Shown here: positions 1 through 8,761 of the stretch, piece by piece
Layout: each line of letters starts with the position of its first letter
Position numbering within the stretch: the stretch's first letter is position 1
Origin: Gnetum montanum
Lineage: Eukaryota > Streptophyta > Gnetopsida > Gnetales > Gnetaceae
Length of the DNA: 64,000 nucleotides
Direction of reading: 5' to 3'
Assembly: GCA_015680685.1 (NCBI GenBank)
Contig: MNCI01002813.1
Coordinates: forward strand, 1,297,403 to 1,361,402
The notes under the pieces: model-generated
What the model saw: only the letters and a program-made list of their open reading frames with translations
The model's database searches: none
Told to the model about the DNA's origin: nothing
Translations under genes and position numbers: made by a program

Positions 1-91
1 CACATTCCAATGTGTCTATGCCACGGTTGTTGGCATGAGTTTCCTCAGTTCGTTCCATGCATATTTTTCTACTCCTACGAGTAGCTGTCAA

Positions 92-1063
92 TCACAGGAT
101 GTCTACTACTTCTTGTGTGGTTGCTACATACAAGCATCTTTGTTGTAGAGTTTCAGGGGCACACCTATCACATGGAGACATATCCTCCATTTCATCACCC
201 GATGAATCACTGTATGTGATGCATGGAACTTTCCTCTTCTCAATATTTCCATAAATATTTATCTTAGAGATTTCCAAGGAAAGATCGTGGATCCTAAGAC
301 ATGCGTCTACTGTGCTAAGCCATGCCCTTTCCATTATAATTGGGAAGTCTCCTTCGTTGTTATAATTGACTGGTATCACTAGGAAATCAGCTGGGTATGA
401 CCACCCACCTACAATGGTAACGATATCCTCCACCATTCCCAAGGGAGTAGTGATAGACCGGTCAACCAACTCCAAGCCAATATTGCTCTTCTTTAGTGGA
501 GGCAGGTTCTAGGCTTTATACATCTCTTGTGATATTAAGTTAACTCCGGAACCTGAGTCTAGAAGAGCTTTACATGGTTTATTCCCAACGACTTGTAGAT
601 AGATTAAGGGACTTCTAAGATCAGGGAATTTTTTGGGAAGGTAACCTACCTTGATCCAGTCAGTAATGGTATGTGTCAGCATATCCCTACGCGTTGAGCT
701 CTGTTGTTGGACAAAAGGGGGCTCCGAAGCCTTATTTGATGGAGGGACATTTTGAGGCTCAATCTCTTGTGGTTGTGAGAGCTTGTTTGGGCTTTTGGTT
801 CTAAAGAAAGGTCTTCTCTTTGTATGGTTGTCAGAACCAACAGCGGGTTGATGGTTTATAGCTCTTGTAATATTACATTGTTGCGGTTGAGTGGGGAGTA
901 CCCCTTGCATTGTTGGAGCAGGAGGTATGGGAACTACTTGTGGTGGAAGAGGTGCGGATGGATTAGGAGGATGGAACGAGTGTGAGATGTCTCTCGGAGG
1001 AGAAGGAGTCCTTCTAAAGTACTCCTGAACTTGGTAGTGACATTGGGGAGTAGTGTGACCCAT
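92..1063 (-). pseudogene. Retroelement aspartic protease (retropepsin) region
   Basis: Two open segments (509-1063 and 92-475) carry the Pro-rich tail of gag and then the protease. The motif LLDSGSGVNLIS near 545-580 is the retropepsin active-site loop (D-S-G followed by a hydrophobic stretch). The downstream segment with FLVIPVNYNNEGDFPIIMERAWL is the usual second half leading to an R/A-W-L box, as in Ty3/gypsy proteases. A stop and frame change between 475 and 509 separate the halves. In a live element the protease would process the Gag-Pol polyprotein inside particles. The active-site Asp is intact here but the frame is not. Confidence 0.8.
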
Positions 1064-1327
1064 AGAGTCACCTGCAGAAACTAGCTACTGCACATAATAA
1101 TCATAAGGATCAAGCTGCCAGTAAGGGTATTGATGTGTTGGCAGTGGCATCCCCCATGATTGTGGGTATTACCACTACTGATGTTGTCCAATAGGCTATG
1201 GAGGCGTTCCACTTGGGTAATATGTTAAGGGTTGGTGGAACTGCCTTAGGTTACCTTGTGGATAAGGTAACCTTCGGGGTGTTTGCCATTGATTAAGTCT
1301 TGGATTTAACACATACACCCCAGACTC

Positions 1328-2317
1328 CTACAGATGTGAGATAATTGGGCAACATCCCTTAGGATGGTCATAGTAGCAAACCTCACATCCACCATCATCA
1401 TCTAAATCAGAATTCACAGCCTCATCAGAGATAGGAATTTTTCCCTTACCCTTGTTATGTGCAGGGCTTAAGTTTCTCCGCTTGGTTTTGCCTTTGTCAC
1501 TACTTTGTTCTACCTTAGACTCTTCTACGATTTTTAAGACTGTTTCTATTCTTGAGTCTAAGGAATCCCACATTTGGTCTACCTTAGCCGATACCTCGGT
1601 TGTTAACTTTTGGATCGGTAAGGTTTTCCGATTCACCAACTCTTCGAGTGGTGACTCATCCTCCTCATCACAGAATTTCACTCCCTTCTTGTGAAGGGAG
1701 GGATCGCGGTTGTATTCTTCCGCACTTTCCCTCTTACGTAGCTCACCCTCTTCTTGCACTACTTGTTCCAACAAACTTTCAACTTCATGGGCTCTTAGTT
1801 GGGAAAGTCTCCCTTGGGAGTAAGTCCTAAGAGTTCTTCTCAGTTTATTTCTTAGCCCATCCACGATGTGGCGAAGTTGATCTCGCTTAGCGTACCCATG
1901 GCCCATGCAACGATGTAGCAGTGTATAGTAACGGGCCATGGCAGCATCCAAGGGTTCATAAGCACCTTGTTTCTAGCCTTGGATCTGCTTACACAAATTG
2001 GACACTCTGGAGTACGTTTGATATTTGTTGTCAAACAGTTCAAGCATCGTACTCCACCTCCTAATGGTTTCTGGTTCTAAGGACTAGTACCAGCTCTCTA
2101 CTTCTTTGGTGAGTGTCCTTGGGAACAACTTAAGCTTCTGCCACTCATTATCTATATTTTGTAAGGCACAGGCATTGTGGAATGCCTGTAAATGATGTTG
2201 AGGATCAGCGTTGTATCCCCCTTCAAAACGTGGGATATTATTTATGTCCAGACGCTTGATCCTACTATCCTCTAAGTGCCTTGTGGGGATCCTAACTACC
2301 TCTATGATGTCTAGCAT
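1328..2317 (-). pseudogene. Ty3/gypsy gag (capsid-like) region
   Basis: Two open segments carry it. The one at 2084-2317 contains IPRFEGGYNADPQHHLQAF followed by a W-x-K-L-x-L-F-P-x-L pattern and ends ..EVESWY, the signature of plant Ty3/gypsy capsid domains. The one at 1328-1951 continues with a charged, Lys/Glu-rich stretch and ends with Cys/His residues (C-x2-C-Y-Y-D-H..C-C near 1345-1385), a degraded zinc-knuckle candidate. Stops between 1952 and 2083 break the frame. Gag would form the virus-like particle. Upstream, a possible start codon sits at 3180, about 125 nt from the PBS, but 2318-3180 is frame-broken and unassigned. Confidence 0.75.
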
Positions 2318-3304
2318 GCTTCGGGTTATGAGTAGGGGTTCATCATGATCATCATTGTCATGACGTCTGTGATGTCTTCGTGGTGGTTCCCTACTCTCCC
2401 TACGTCCTTACCCTTGTCCTAACTCCTGACCTTCCTATCGAGGTCTTTCATCTTCTTTACTTTTACCCTCTCCATTGTGCTCATGATAGTTGCACCCAGA
2501 TGTGGAAGGAGAGTGTGAATGGTGAGATGAAGGAGAAGAGGAAGGGGATCCATCACCATGGCGATGTTTCATACCTTCTCTTTGGTTGCTTCAGCCCCGA
2601 TCGTTGTGACGATCAAAGTGCCTGTCCTTAGCGTGAGTGGTTGTTCCTACCATGAACAATTGGTGTTCACGGGGATCAGAGCCTGTAGCATGTATAGTTG
2701 ATCGAAGGCTCTGATACCATTGTTAGGAGGAGGAACATCATTTTCTAAGAAACCTGTTGTGAGGGGTTCCTCATCTCCTATTTCACTAAGGACATGGGGG
2801 ACCTTGCCCTTCAACAATGAGTGTTGGCTCTCCTACCTTAAGTTCGGAATACATTGGGCATCTGTGGGATGATAATCCCTTACATGATATCTTCCAACAA
2901 CGTATTCAGCGAATAAGTCCTGCATGCCAATCTGTGCCAAGGCACGGAAAAGCATGTTCTGAACAGACTGATCTGGTGGTAACACTATATTACCAAACAA
3001 ATCTCTCTAGCGCAACTGTTCATCTTGATGGAGGGTAAAAGTGTAATTAGGAATATACTCATCGAGATGAGTATAAGTTATTGTATACTATTTAGGACTT
3101 GGCTGGTCTAGGTCATGTGTATGTCGTTGATTGTCTTCCGTGTTATCCCTAGGTGAGTTAACCTTATGAGAAGAAGCCATTTTATTAGTGTGTTGTTCAC
3201 CGTTATATATATGTTCTTATTTAACTAATTAACCCAAAGGTTCGTTAAGGCTCACAATGATGTGAAAGATTTCCTAATGTTCTAATTGGCGTACAAGCAC
3301 TTAG

Positions 3305-3322
3305 TCCCCGGCAACGGCGCCA
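3305..3322 (-). promoter_or_regulatory. Primer-binding site complementary to tRNA-Asp
   Basis: The + strand reads TCCCCGGCAACGGCGCCA, which as I recall it matches the 3' end (with CCA) of plant tRNA-Asp(GUC) at all 18 positions. On the element's own (minus) strand this is the site that anneals the tRNA to prime minus-strand DNA synthesis. It lies one nucleotide from the LTR edge, the expected spacing. It fixes the element's orientation. It is not a tRNA gene, because no cloverleaf precedes it. Confidence 0.9.
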
Positions 3323-3323
3323 A

Positions 3324-4253
3324 TGATGAGTGGTGAGGTACCCCTACACTCAACCATACAAAACGAGCATAGCACACATGATCCGGTCGAACTCCACAGA
3401 CTAAATGCCTAAACACCACAAGGAACACTTGGGGTTAATTAATTGTTGTCTTCCCAGACTTACTTGTTGTTGTCACGGTGTATGGTTAAGTAAGTCTAAG
3501 GTATATGATTTTTTGGGTCTTTTCTAGTTTATCTCCTATGCTAAAGGGTGAAAGGTTGAGAGACTAAAACTAACTATAACGACAACACTAAGTCCTAGCG
3601 TCAGCATCCATTCCCACTTGCTGTACACACCTTGAACTATGCAACTGTGGCTACCAAACGCTAATCGTTACTGGGATTACCACATGTAACGCACGTGCTC
3701 GAAGCGGTCATACTGAGGCACCTAACTAACCTAAGTGTGACAAGCAGCTGATTTCTTGACTAGCCATACACATTCGTAGATGCTCATAATCAAGTCGTAC
3801 TTGTCCCACATTCTAGGAGGTAAGGGTGAGAGAATTTAATCGCGATGAGTAGCCGATTCCTTGGCTAGCCATACACATTCGTCAATGCTCGTAACAAAGT
3901 CGTACTCATGCCGCATTACTAGGAAAGCAGTAAATAACATTAAATAAACCTATCCATGTACTGCAAGGTTTATCCACAAAGCTCGTCTTTATTGCTGTAC
4001 ACAACTTGCGTTCAGGTACAAAGCTACTCGAATAAAGAACCGTTCGCTTGGGGGACTCCTACTGCGGCACATGGAAAATATTCTATCTATGGGGTGATCA
4101 ATCCACTAGAGCTTCGCTACTTCTAGCCTATTATTACAAATGAGGGGAGTGTTGCCTTTTATTTATAGATTTGGTGATGGACCACGATATCGTGTACGCG
4201 ATATAGCAGGGGACGACGTGATATCGCGACGGCCACGATATCATGTCTCATCA
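3324..4253 (-). repeat. 5' LTR of the Ty3/gypsy element (930 bp)
   Basis: The left edge is set by the PBS. The right edge is set by a perfect 7-bp terminal inverted repeat: the + strand starts TGATGAG at 3324 and ends CTCATCA at 4247-4253, both with the canonical TG..CA ends. A TATA box (minus strand) lies at 4153-4170 and a cluster of GATATC palindromes just upstream of it at 4183-4245. U3 is therefore short (about 100-130 bp) and R-U5 long. An internal direct repeat of period 105 bp occupies about 3746-3935, with both units containing TAGCCATACACATTCGT. The partner LTR is outside the window, so insertion age cannot be read. Confidence 0.8.
4153..4170 (-). promoter_or_regulatory. TATA box of the LTR promoter
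   Basis: Read on the minus strand this is CTATAAATAAAAGGCAAC, a strong TATA consensus about 80-100 bp inside the 5' edge of the LTR. Transcription would start near 4120-4130 and run left into gag. The box is intact although the coding region is not. Confidence 0.6.
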
Positions 4254-6480
4254 AAATTTTTAGAACAATTAGAAGAATATGGATTAAAATCTATTTTCCA
4301 TCCCTTAGCAATAAAAGTGTTAAGTTGATCTATAAAAAATTTAAGATCCAAATGATTTCTCAACCATTTTAGAATTCTCCAATCTAACAAGCAAAATAGA
4401 TTTTGAAAAATAGTGGGCATGTAAAAATTTAATTCTATAGCATTCAAAGATAGCCTAAATCACTAGTGTAGAACCCTTATTCAAGTGAATAAATCCAATA
4501 ATCTGCAAAAATACGTATTATGATGTGATATATTTTGATAGGGATTCATATAAATCATTATGTAAAACAAAATCAAAAGCTTAAGAATTCATCATAGTCT
4601 TTACAATCTAAGAAATATTGGTATTTTCCATCTTCAAATCATTCTTTACCAAAAAAATTCTACTACAAAAACTCCAATAGAAATACTTGAGATCAACAAA
4701 CCACTGAGAGAATTTGAAATTGGTCCAATCCTCTAGAGTAATATAATCTAATCTAATTGAGCATTCTAAAGGACTTAAACCTACCCAACCAGGTGTGTCG
4801 GATTCTAAAAAAATAAATAATAATATTAATAAAATTCAAAGTACATCATATCATTAAAGAGAGAGTCTAAAAAAAAGCCCAATTATTTTGGAGATACCTT
4901 TTTAGGTTTTCATCCTTACAACCAATCCTAAAAAACCTCCCCTCTATGGTAGGAAAAGGATTAGGCCTTGTCCTTATTTAGAAGTGCCCTCACAAGTTTT
5001 CACTTCCCACTAAAGGGTTGTTTGTAAAAAGAAGGAGAAAACTCTCTCTAAAGAAAAAAAATACATTAATCAAAGATAAAGATCAAGAAGCAATAAAAGC
5101 TAAAAGCTTCATGTCTTTGAACATCCAAAACAAGAAGAAATTAATATTATAGAAAACAAATTAATTATTTAGCTTTCACTAGAAGATTTATTGCTTGAAG
5201 TTATAGCTAAAATGCTACATCTTTGTGGTATTTGACAACTGAAGAAAAGTCATAGTTATGCTATTACTATTGGAAAATAACTTCACACTAAAGCTTCCAA
5301 ATGGAGTAGAAAACAAGCAGTCAAAGATAAAAGCAAATGCAAAGAAATGACATAGACAAAGTAGGTTGATCACCAAGAATGACTTCATTGATGCTTGGTT
5401 GAAAGTTATTACAAATTCTAGATGTTTATTCCCAAGCACAACGAGCAATAAGAAACTTGAAAAACAAAATGAGTCATTACTTTTATAAAGAGGACATTAA
5501 GGAAAAACATTTTCCATATGTTTAAGAATAGTGTTGATAAGAAGACCTTGATGAACATGACACCATAACAACATGTGAATTTTAGGAAATCTAGGAGCTC
5601 TTTAAATATCTTTTATTTTTATCATCCAAAAGTGCGATAATAATTACATTTTTCAGACCTTACTAAATTTTTTATAAATAAAATCATTCTTTATAATAAT
5701 CTTATAAGTAACTTTTGAATTAAAATTAAAAACATATATGCCATCCTTCCAAAAAATATATGGAATAACTTGATGCAAATTATTGTCGACTTTAAATAAA
5801 TTCTCTAGATTAGAAATAAAATTTTCAAAATTCTTTTTCCTCTGTTTATTCAAACCATAGATGGTAGAAGCTTCATTCTAAGTAATCCATCTATTATGCA
5901 TACGTAGACAAGGCAATGATACCAAATCTGCTCAGTGGTACATAATGTAGATGCATTAGTAGCCCAAACTCCATCATTAAAAGGAAGTCACCATGGGCTA
6001 ATTTACTTAAGCATATATTCTAAAACTGTAATATGACTGTAATTCCAATATTTACTAAGCTTGCACCATATCTTCCAAATTTGTTTAAGAATTGGATAAC
6101 CAGGAATAAAAATGGCCTAAGGAAAAAGAAAATAGTAAAGAAAGTTATTAGAAGACTAAATGTTATCATTTTTAAGTTTTCATTGCATAAGTCTATTTCT
6201 TAAAAGGAGCATCTAAACATCATCTTCATTTATGCACTTTGGAATCCATTTTGATACAAGAGAAATACCCTAATTATAACAATTAATGAGACAAAGTCCT
6301 CCATCTTTTTTGTTACTAGGGTAAACATCTCAAGCAACTTTAGAAAAATATTTTTTATGTTGCTTAGTAGATAAAAGAAATACGATCAATTCTCTCATAA
6401 AAAGTTTTAAAATAATGAATCTGACTTGATTGAAGCATTTGCTTAATAACTAAAACTTTACCAGCAACAATGAGCTTTTT
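4254..6480 (-). mobile_element. AT-rich L1-like LINE fragment (family B), post-RT and zf-RVT region
   Basis: Minus-strand frames, broken by many stops, read like the part of a plant non-LTR retrotransposon after the reverse transcriptase palm. At about 6270-6470 lies the thumb-type segment (AGKVLVIKQ-like, then KKxGGLCLIN). A zf-RVT-type segment with KIHMLLW and a C-P-x-x-K box follows near 5450-5600. Open pieces at 5653-5853, 5215-5448 and 4241-4447 belong to it. Related 3' ends recur at 32285, 61614 and 63085. I see no intact domain. The gypsy LTR ends at its border. Family assignment rests on motif resemblance only. Confidence 0.55.
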
Positions 6481-6489
6481 TTCTTTCCA

Positions 6490-6980
6490 TTAAGGAAACT
6501 TTTTTTCTTTATTTTCATTAAGGGTTTGTGACTTGCATAACCTACAAATGTGCTCTTCTTGAGGGAGTTGAATCCATCTTCCACTTACAATTCTAAAATG
6601 ATAAGAATTGAAGTGAAGCTTGTTGATAGCATTCTGGTACTTAATTGAAATAGTAGTTGAGAGATAGTGAGCTTTTGCATCTAGTTTATTAGATCTAATA
6701 TGATATAAATAAAATTTTCTCATGCCTTCTACATTAGACCATATATGTATTAGAAACTTCTTAACTAGTTGACAAATATACTCAAGATTTTGCTGTACAT
6801 CCTCTCAAGAGATACTATACTTTTTTAATCATTTCATTTCCTAAAAATACTAACCACAATTTCACAAATCCTTAAGAACTATTTTAGAGAAATTTTCTTG
6901 CCTTTAAATATGTAAGCTATGAGTGTATGTAATGAATTAACATTAGACTTTTACTTCTAAAGGTAATAAATCACATTCAC
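6490..6980 (-). mobile_element. Retroelement-derived fragment with a Cys motif
   Basis: An open stretch of 77 codons (6490-6723, minus) contains FRIVSGRWIQLPQEEHICRLC. The R-W-x-x-P-x-E-E-x-x-C-x-x-C pattern resembles the zinc-binding tail that follows reverse transcriptase in some LINEs. The flanks are AT-rich with no readable frame. It differs from family B and the RTE next to it, so it may be a third element or a divergent tail. Confidence 0.4.
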
Positions 6981-7029
6981 ATAATAACATTGAGTAAGGT
7001 GTTTGCATCTTCACCTAAAACTCATTAAG

Positions 7030-7920
7030 AACACCACTACTTTGTCTCCATTTTGATCCTCCTCCCTCAATTATATTTTTGATATCTTTATCAATTTCAC
7101 CATTTGGTTGGAGGATTGATCTTAGGTAGTAGAACTATTTACAACGAAGGAATTTTTTTGCCTTGAATTGTCACTTCTATTTCACCATTGTTTATGCTAT
7201 TATTAAAATTGCATTCGGTATATTTTGTCTTACTTATGCTAATTTTTAAGCCTTTTGATTTTAGAGCATGGCTCCACTTCTCAATTTTAGCAATAATATT
7301 TTCTTGAGCTATATCTACCAACACAATATCATTTGCAAATAGCATACACCAAGGAATTTCATCTTGTATTTCCTTTATTAATTTATCCATATTTATGATA
7401 GATAAGTAAGGGCTAAGTGTAGATCCTCGATGTAGACCTATTGTAACTAGAAAATCAGATGTTATTGCACAAGTTGTTCTAAATTTATTGGTATCTCCTT
7501 CATACATATCTTGAATCACTTTAACATATTATTAGGGATGTCTTTTTGCTAAAGGTCCACTAAATAATATCTCTAGGCACTATGTCATATGTTTTTTTCC
7601 AAGTCAATGAAGATCATATGTAGATTTTTTCTATGTTTTTTGTATTTCTCCATCAATTGTTTTTTCCAAATAATATTTCTAGGCACTTTGCCATATATTT
7701 TTTCTAAGTCAATGAAGATCATATGTAGATTTTGTCTATGTTTTCTAAATTTCTTCATCAATTGTTTTATCAAGAAAAAGCCTCTATAGTATATCTCCAT
7801 GACATAATTTCAAATCAATTTTCTAATACTGTTGATTCAAGTTTAAGATGCTACTATATGACTCTCTCCCAAAGCTTCATAGTATGGCTCATTAGCATTC
7901 TTTCAATATCTTTCTAGAGT
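7030..7920 (-). mobile_element. RTE-type LINE fragment (reverse transcriptase, 5'-truncated)
   Basis: The minus-strand frame at 7139-7519 contains MIQDMYEG, a G-L-H-x-G-S-x-L-S-P-Y box, and CMLFANDIVLV, which is the palm motif FADDIVLV with the first catalytic Asp changed to Asn. LHMIFIDLEK upstream (7585-7800) is the RTE fingers/palm motif A. The segment at 7040-7130 is the RTE-type GEIDKDI box. The wording is typical of plant RTE-clade LINEs. Motif A is duplicated by a 106-bp tandem repeat (7562-7773). Stops and the N substitution make it inactive. Confidence 0.75.
7562..7773. repeat. Tandem duplication, 2 x 106 bp, inside the RTE fragment
   Basis: The units 7562-7667 and 7668-7773 both start AAATAATAT(C/T)TCTAGGCA and both contain TCAATGAAGATCATATGTAG. 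They differ at roughly a dozen sites. The duplication repeats RT motif A, so it arose after or as the element died. Confidence 0.8.
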
Positions 7921-8489
7921 TTAACACTAAGTCCATATCGCCCAATAACACATCCATACAATACAGTAGGATAAATAATAGTTTGAAAAATTTATTTTTT
8001 GACCTTCCAAGACTAGAGTCCTAAATCTATGTACTTGCTTTTGAAAGCATACAGGGCATTGAAACCTCATGTTATTTTTTCTTTGATGCACTTCCCCTAA
8101 ATGTAATTGTTCATGTAAACAAGACTCAAATATTTTAAAAAATATACTATTTGTCCATTGGTACCTCCTCCAAAATGGAAGTTATCCCAGGTATTCATCG
8201 TATTGGCATCATCAACTTGATTTTTATTATTAACTTAGATTTAGTTCATTGCGATTGGAAAAGATAAAAAAAAACTTCTTATTAATTTTTATTTTATTCG
8301 TTGATCACCGGCTCATGGTTAGATCATATGGCTATGGTAGAGAATGAAACAACACCAAAAAAAAAAAAAAAACAAAAACCAGAAGAAGAAATCGCGTGTT
8401 CCCTTAAATGCTTTACAATGTCGAGAAATTTGCATTGTAGACGCTGAATGCAAAGACACATTTCGGTCAACAAACGTCACCGCTGAGAA
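7921..8489. other. Upstream region of the E2 gene
   Basis: No gene is recognisable. The left part may still be LINE debris. The right part has a 16-nt A run near 8358 and becomes less AT-rich toward 8400-8490. There is no convincing TATA box at the expected distance; TTATTTTATTC near 8290 is the closest candidate. The promoter of the E2 gene presumably lies here or just downstream, as expected for a housekeeping gene. Confidence 0.35.
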
Positions 8490-8672
8490 GTGCAGTTCGC
8501 AAACAGGGGAACGAAGGCGTACTCATTAACAACACAAACAACGCAACACCGGCTGTTGCTCCTCCTCCTCTGGATCATCACAAACAACGCAACAACATCT
8601 GGATCCGATCCGCTTGAGGAAAGGCCAACGCCAACTCCAACGCCGAAACAGCAACATACGAACAAAAAGGCC
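8490..8672 (+). other. Probable 5' leader with an in-frame upstream ATG
   Basis: From ATG at 8490 the frame stays open for 61 codons into the E2 start at 8673. The extension is rich in Thr, Leu and Pro and includes a run of six leucines. I prefer 8673 because ATGGCGATGGCC sits in a good plant start context and begins a typical mitochondrial presequence. The 16-mer CACAAACAACGCAACA occurs twice, at 8533-8548 and 8579-8594. Confidence 0.45.
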
Positions 8673-8761
8673 ATGGCGATGGCCGCCTTTGCCATGCTTC
8701 GAAACTCTACCAGACTTAATCGTGTTTTAACTGCAGCAACGTCTTCAAGATACCTTTTCTG
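8673..8761 (+). CDS. LTA3: E2 exon 1 (start codon, presequence)
   Basis: 89 nt, residues 1-29 plus two bases. It begins MAMAAFAMLRNSTRLNRVL, an Arg-containing amphipathic presequence typical of mitochondrial import. Donor TTCTG|GTATGC. If translation simply continued it would stop at TAA 8769, so splicing here is required. A second in-frame ATG at 8679 is an alternative start. Confidence 0.85.

Larger units (their letters stand above)
1..4253 (-). mobile_element. Ty3/gypsy LTR retrotransposon, 5' half (LTR, PBS, gag, protease)
   Basis: The element reads right to left: LTR at 3324-4253, primer-binding site at 3305-3322, a possible gag ATG at 3180, gag-like segments to about 1328, and retropepsin at 92-1063. 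Reverse transcriptase, integrase and the 3' LTR would lie left of position 1. The order LTR, Asp-tRNA PBS, gag, protease fits plant Ty3/gypsy elements of the Athila/Tat type (family knowledge; exact lineage uncertain). Several stops and frame changes break the polyprotein, for example between 1952 and 2083 and through 2318-3100, so the copy is dead. The right LTR end abuts AT-rich LINE sequence, which suggests insertion into an older LINE. Class is confident; lineage is not. Confidence 0.85.

Noticed and set aside
3305-3322. Exact match to the 3' end of tRNA-Asp suggesting a tRNA gene
   Set aside because: Only the last 18 nt match; no acceptor partner, anticodon or A/B boxes precede it, and it abuts an LTR. 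It is a primer-binding site.
7589-7917. Plus-strand Phe/Ile/Cys-rich frames that look like small membrane proteins
   Set aside because: Antisense of RTE reverse transcriptase in T-rich sequence; the repetition is due to the 106-bp duplication.
8477-8695. Minus-strand frame with a hydrophobic Val/Gly run resembling a signal peptide
   Set aside because: Antisense of the E2 leader and exon 1; composition comes from GGC-rich + strand codons, and no other support exists.
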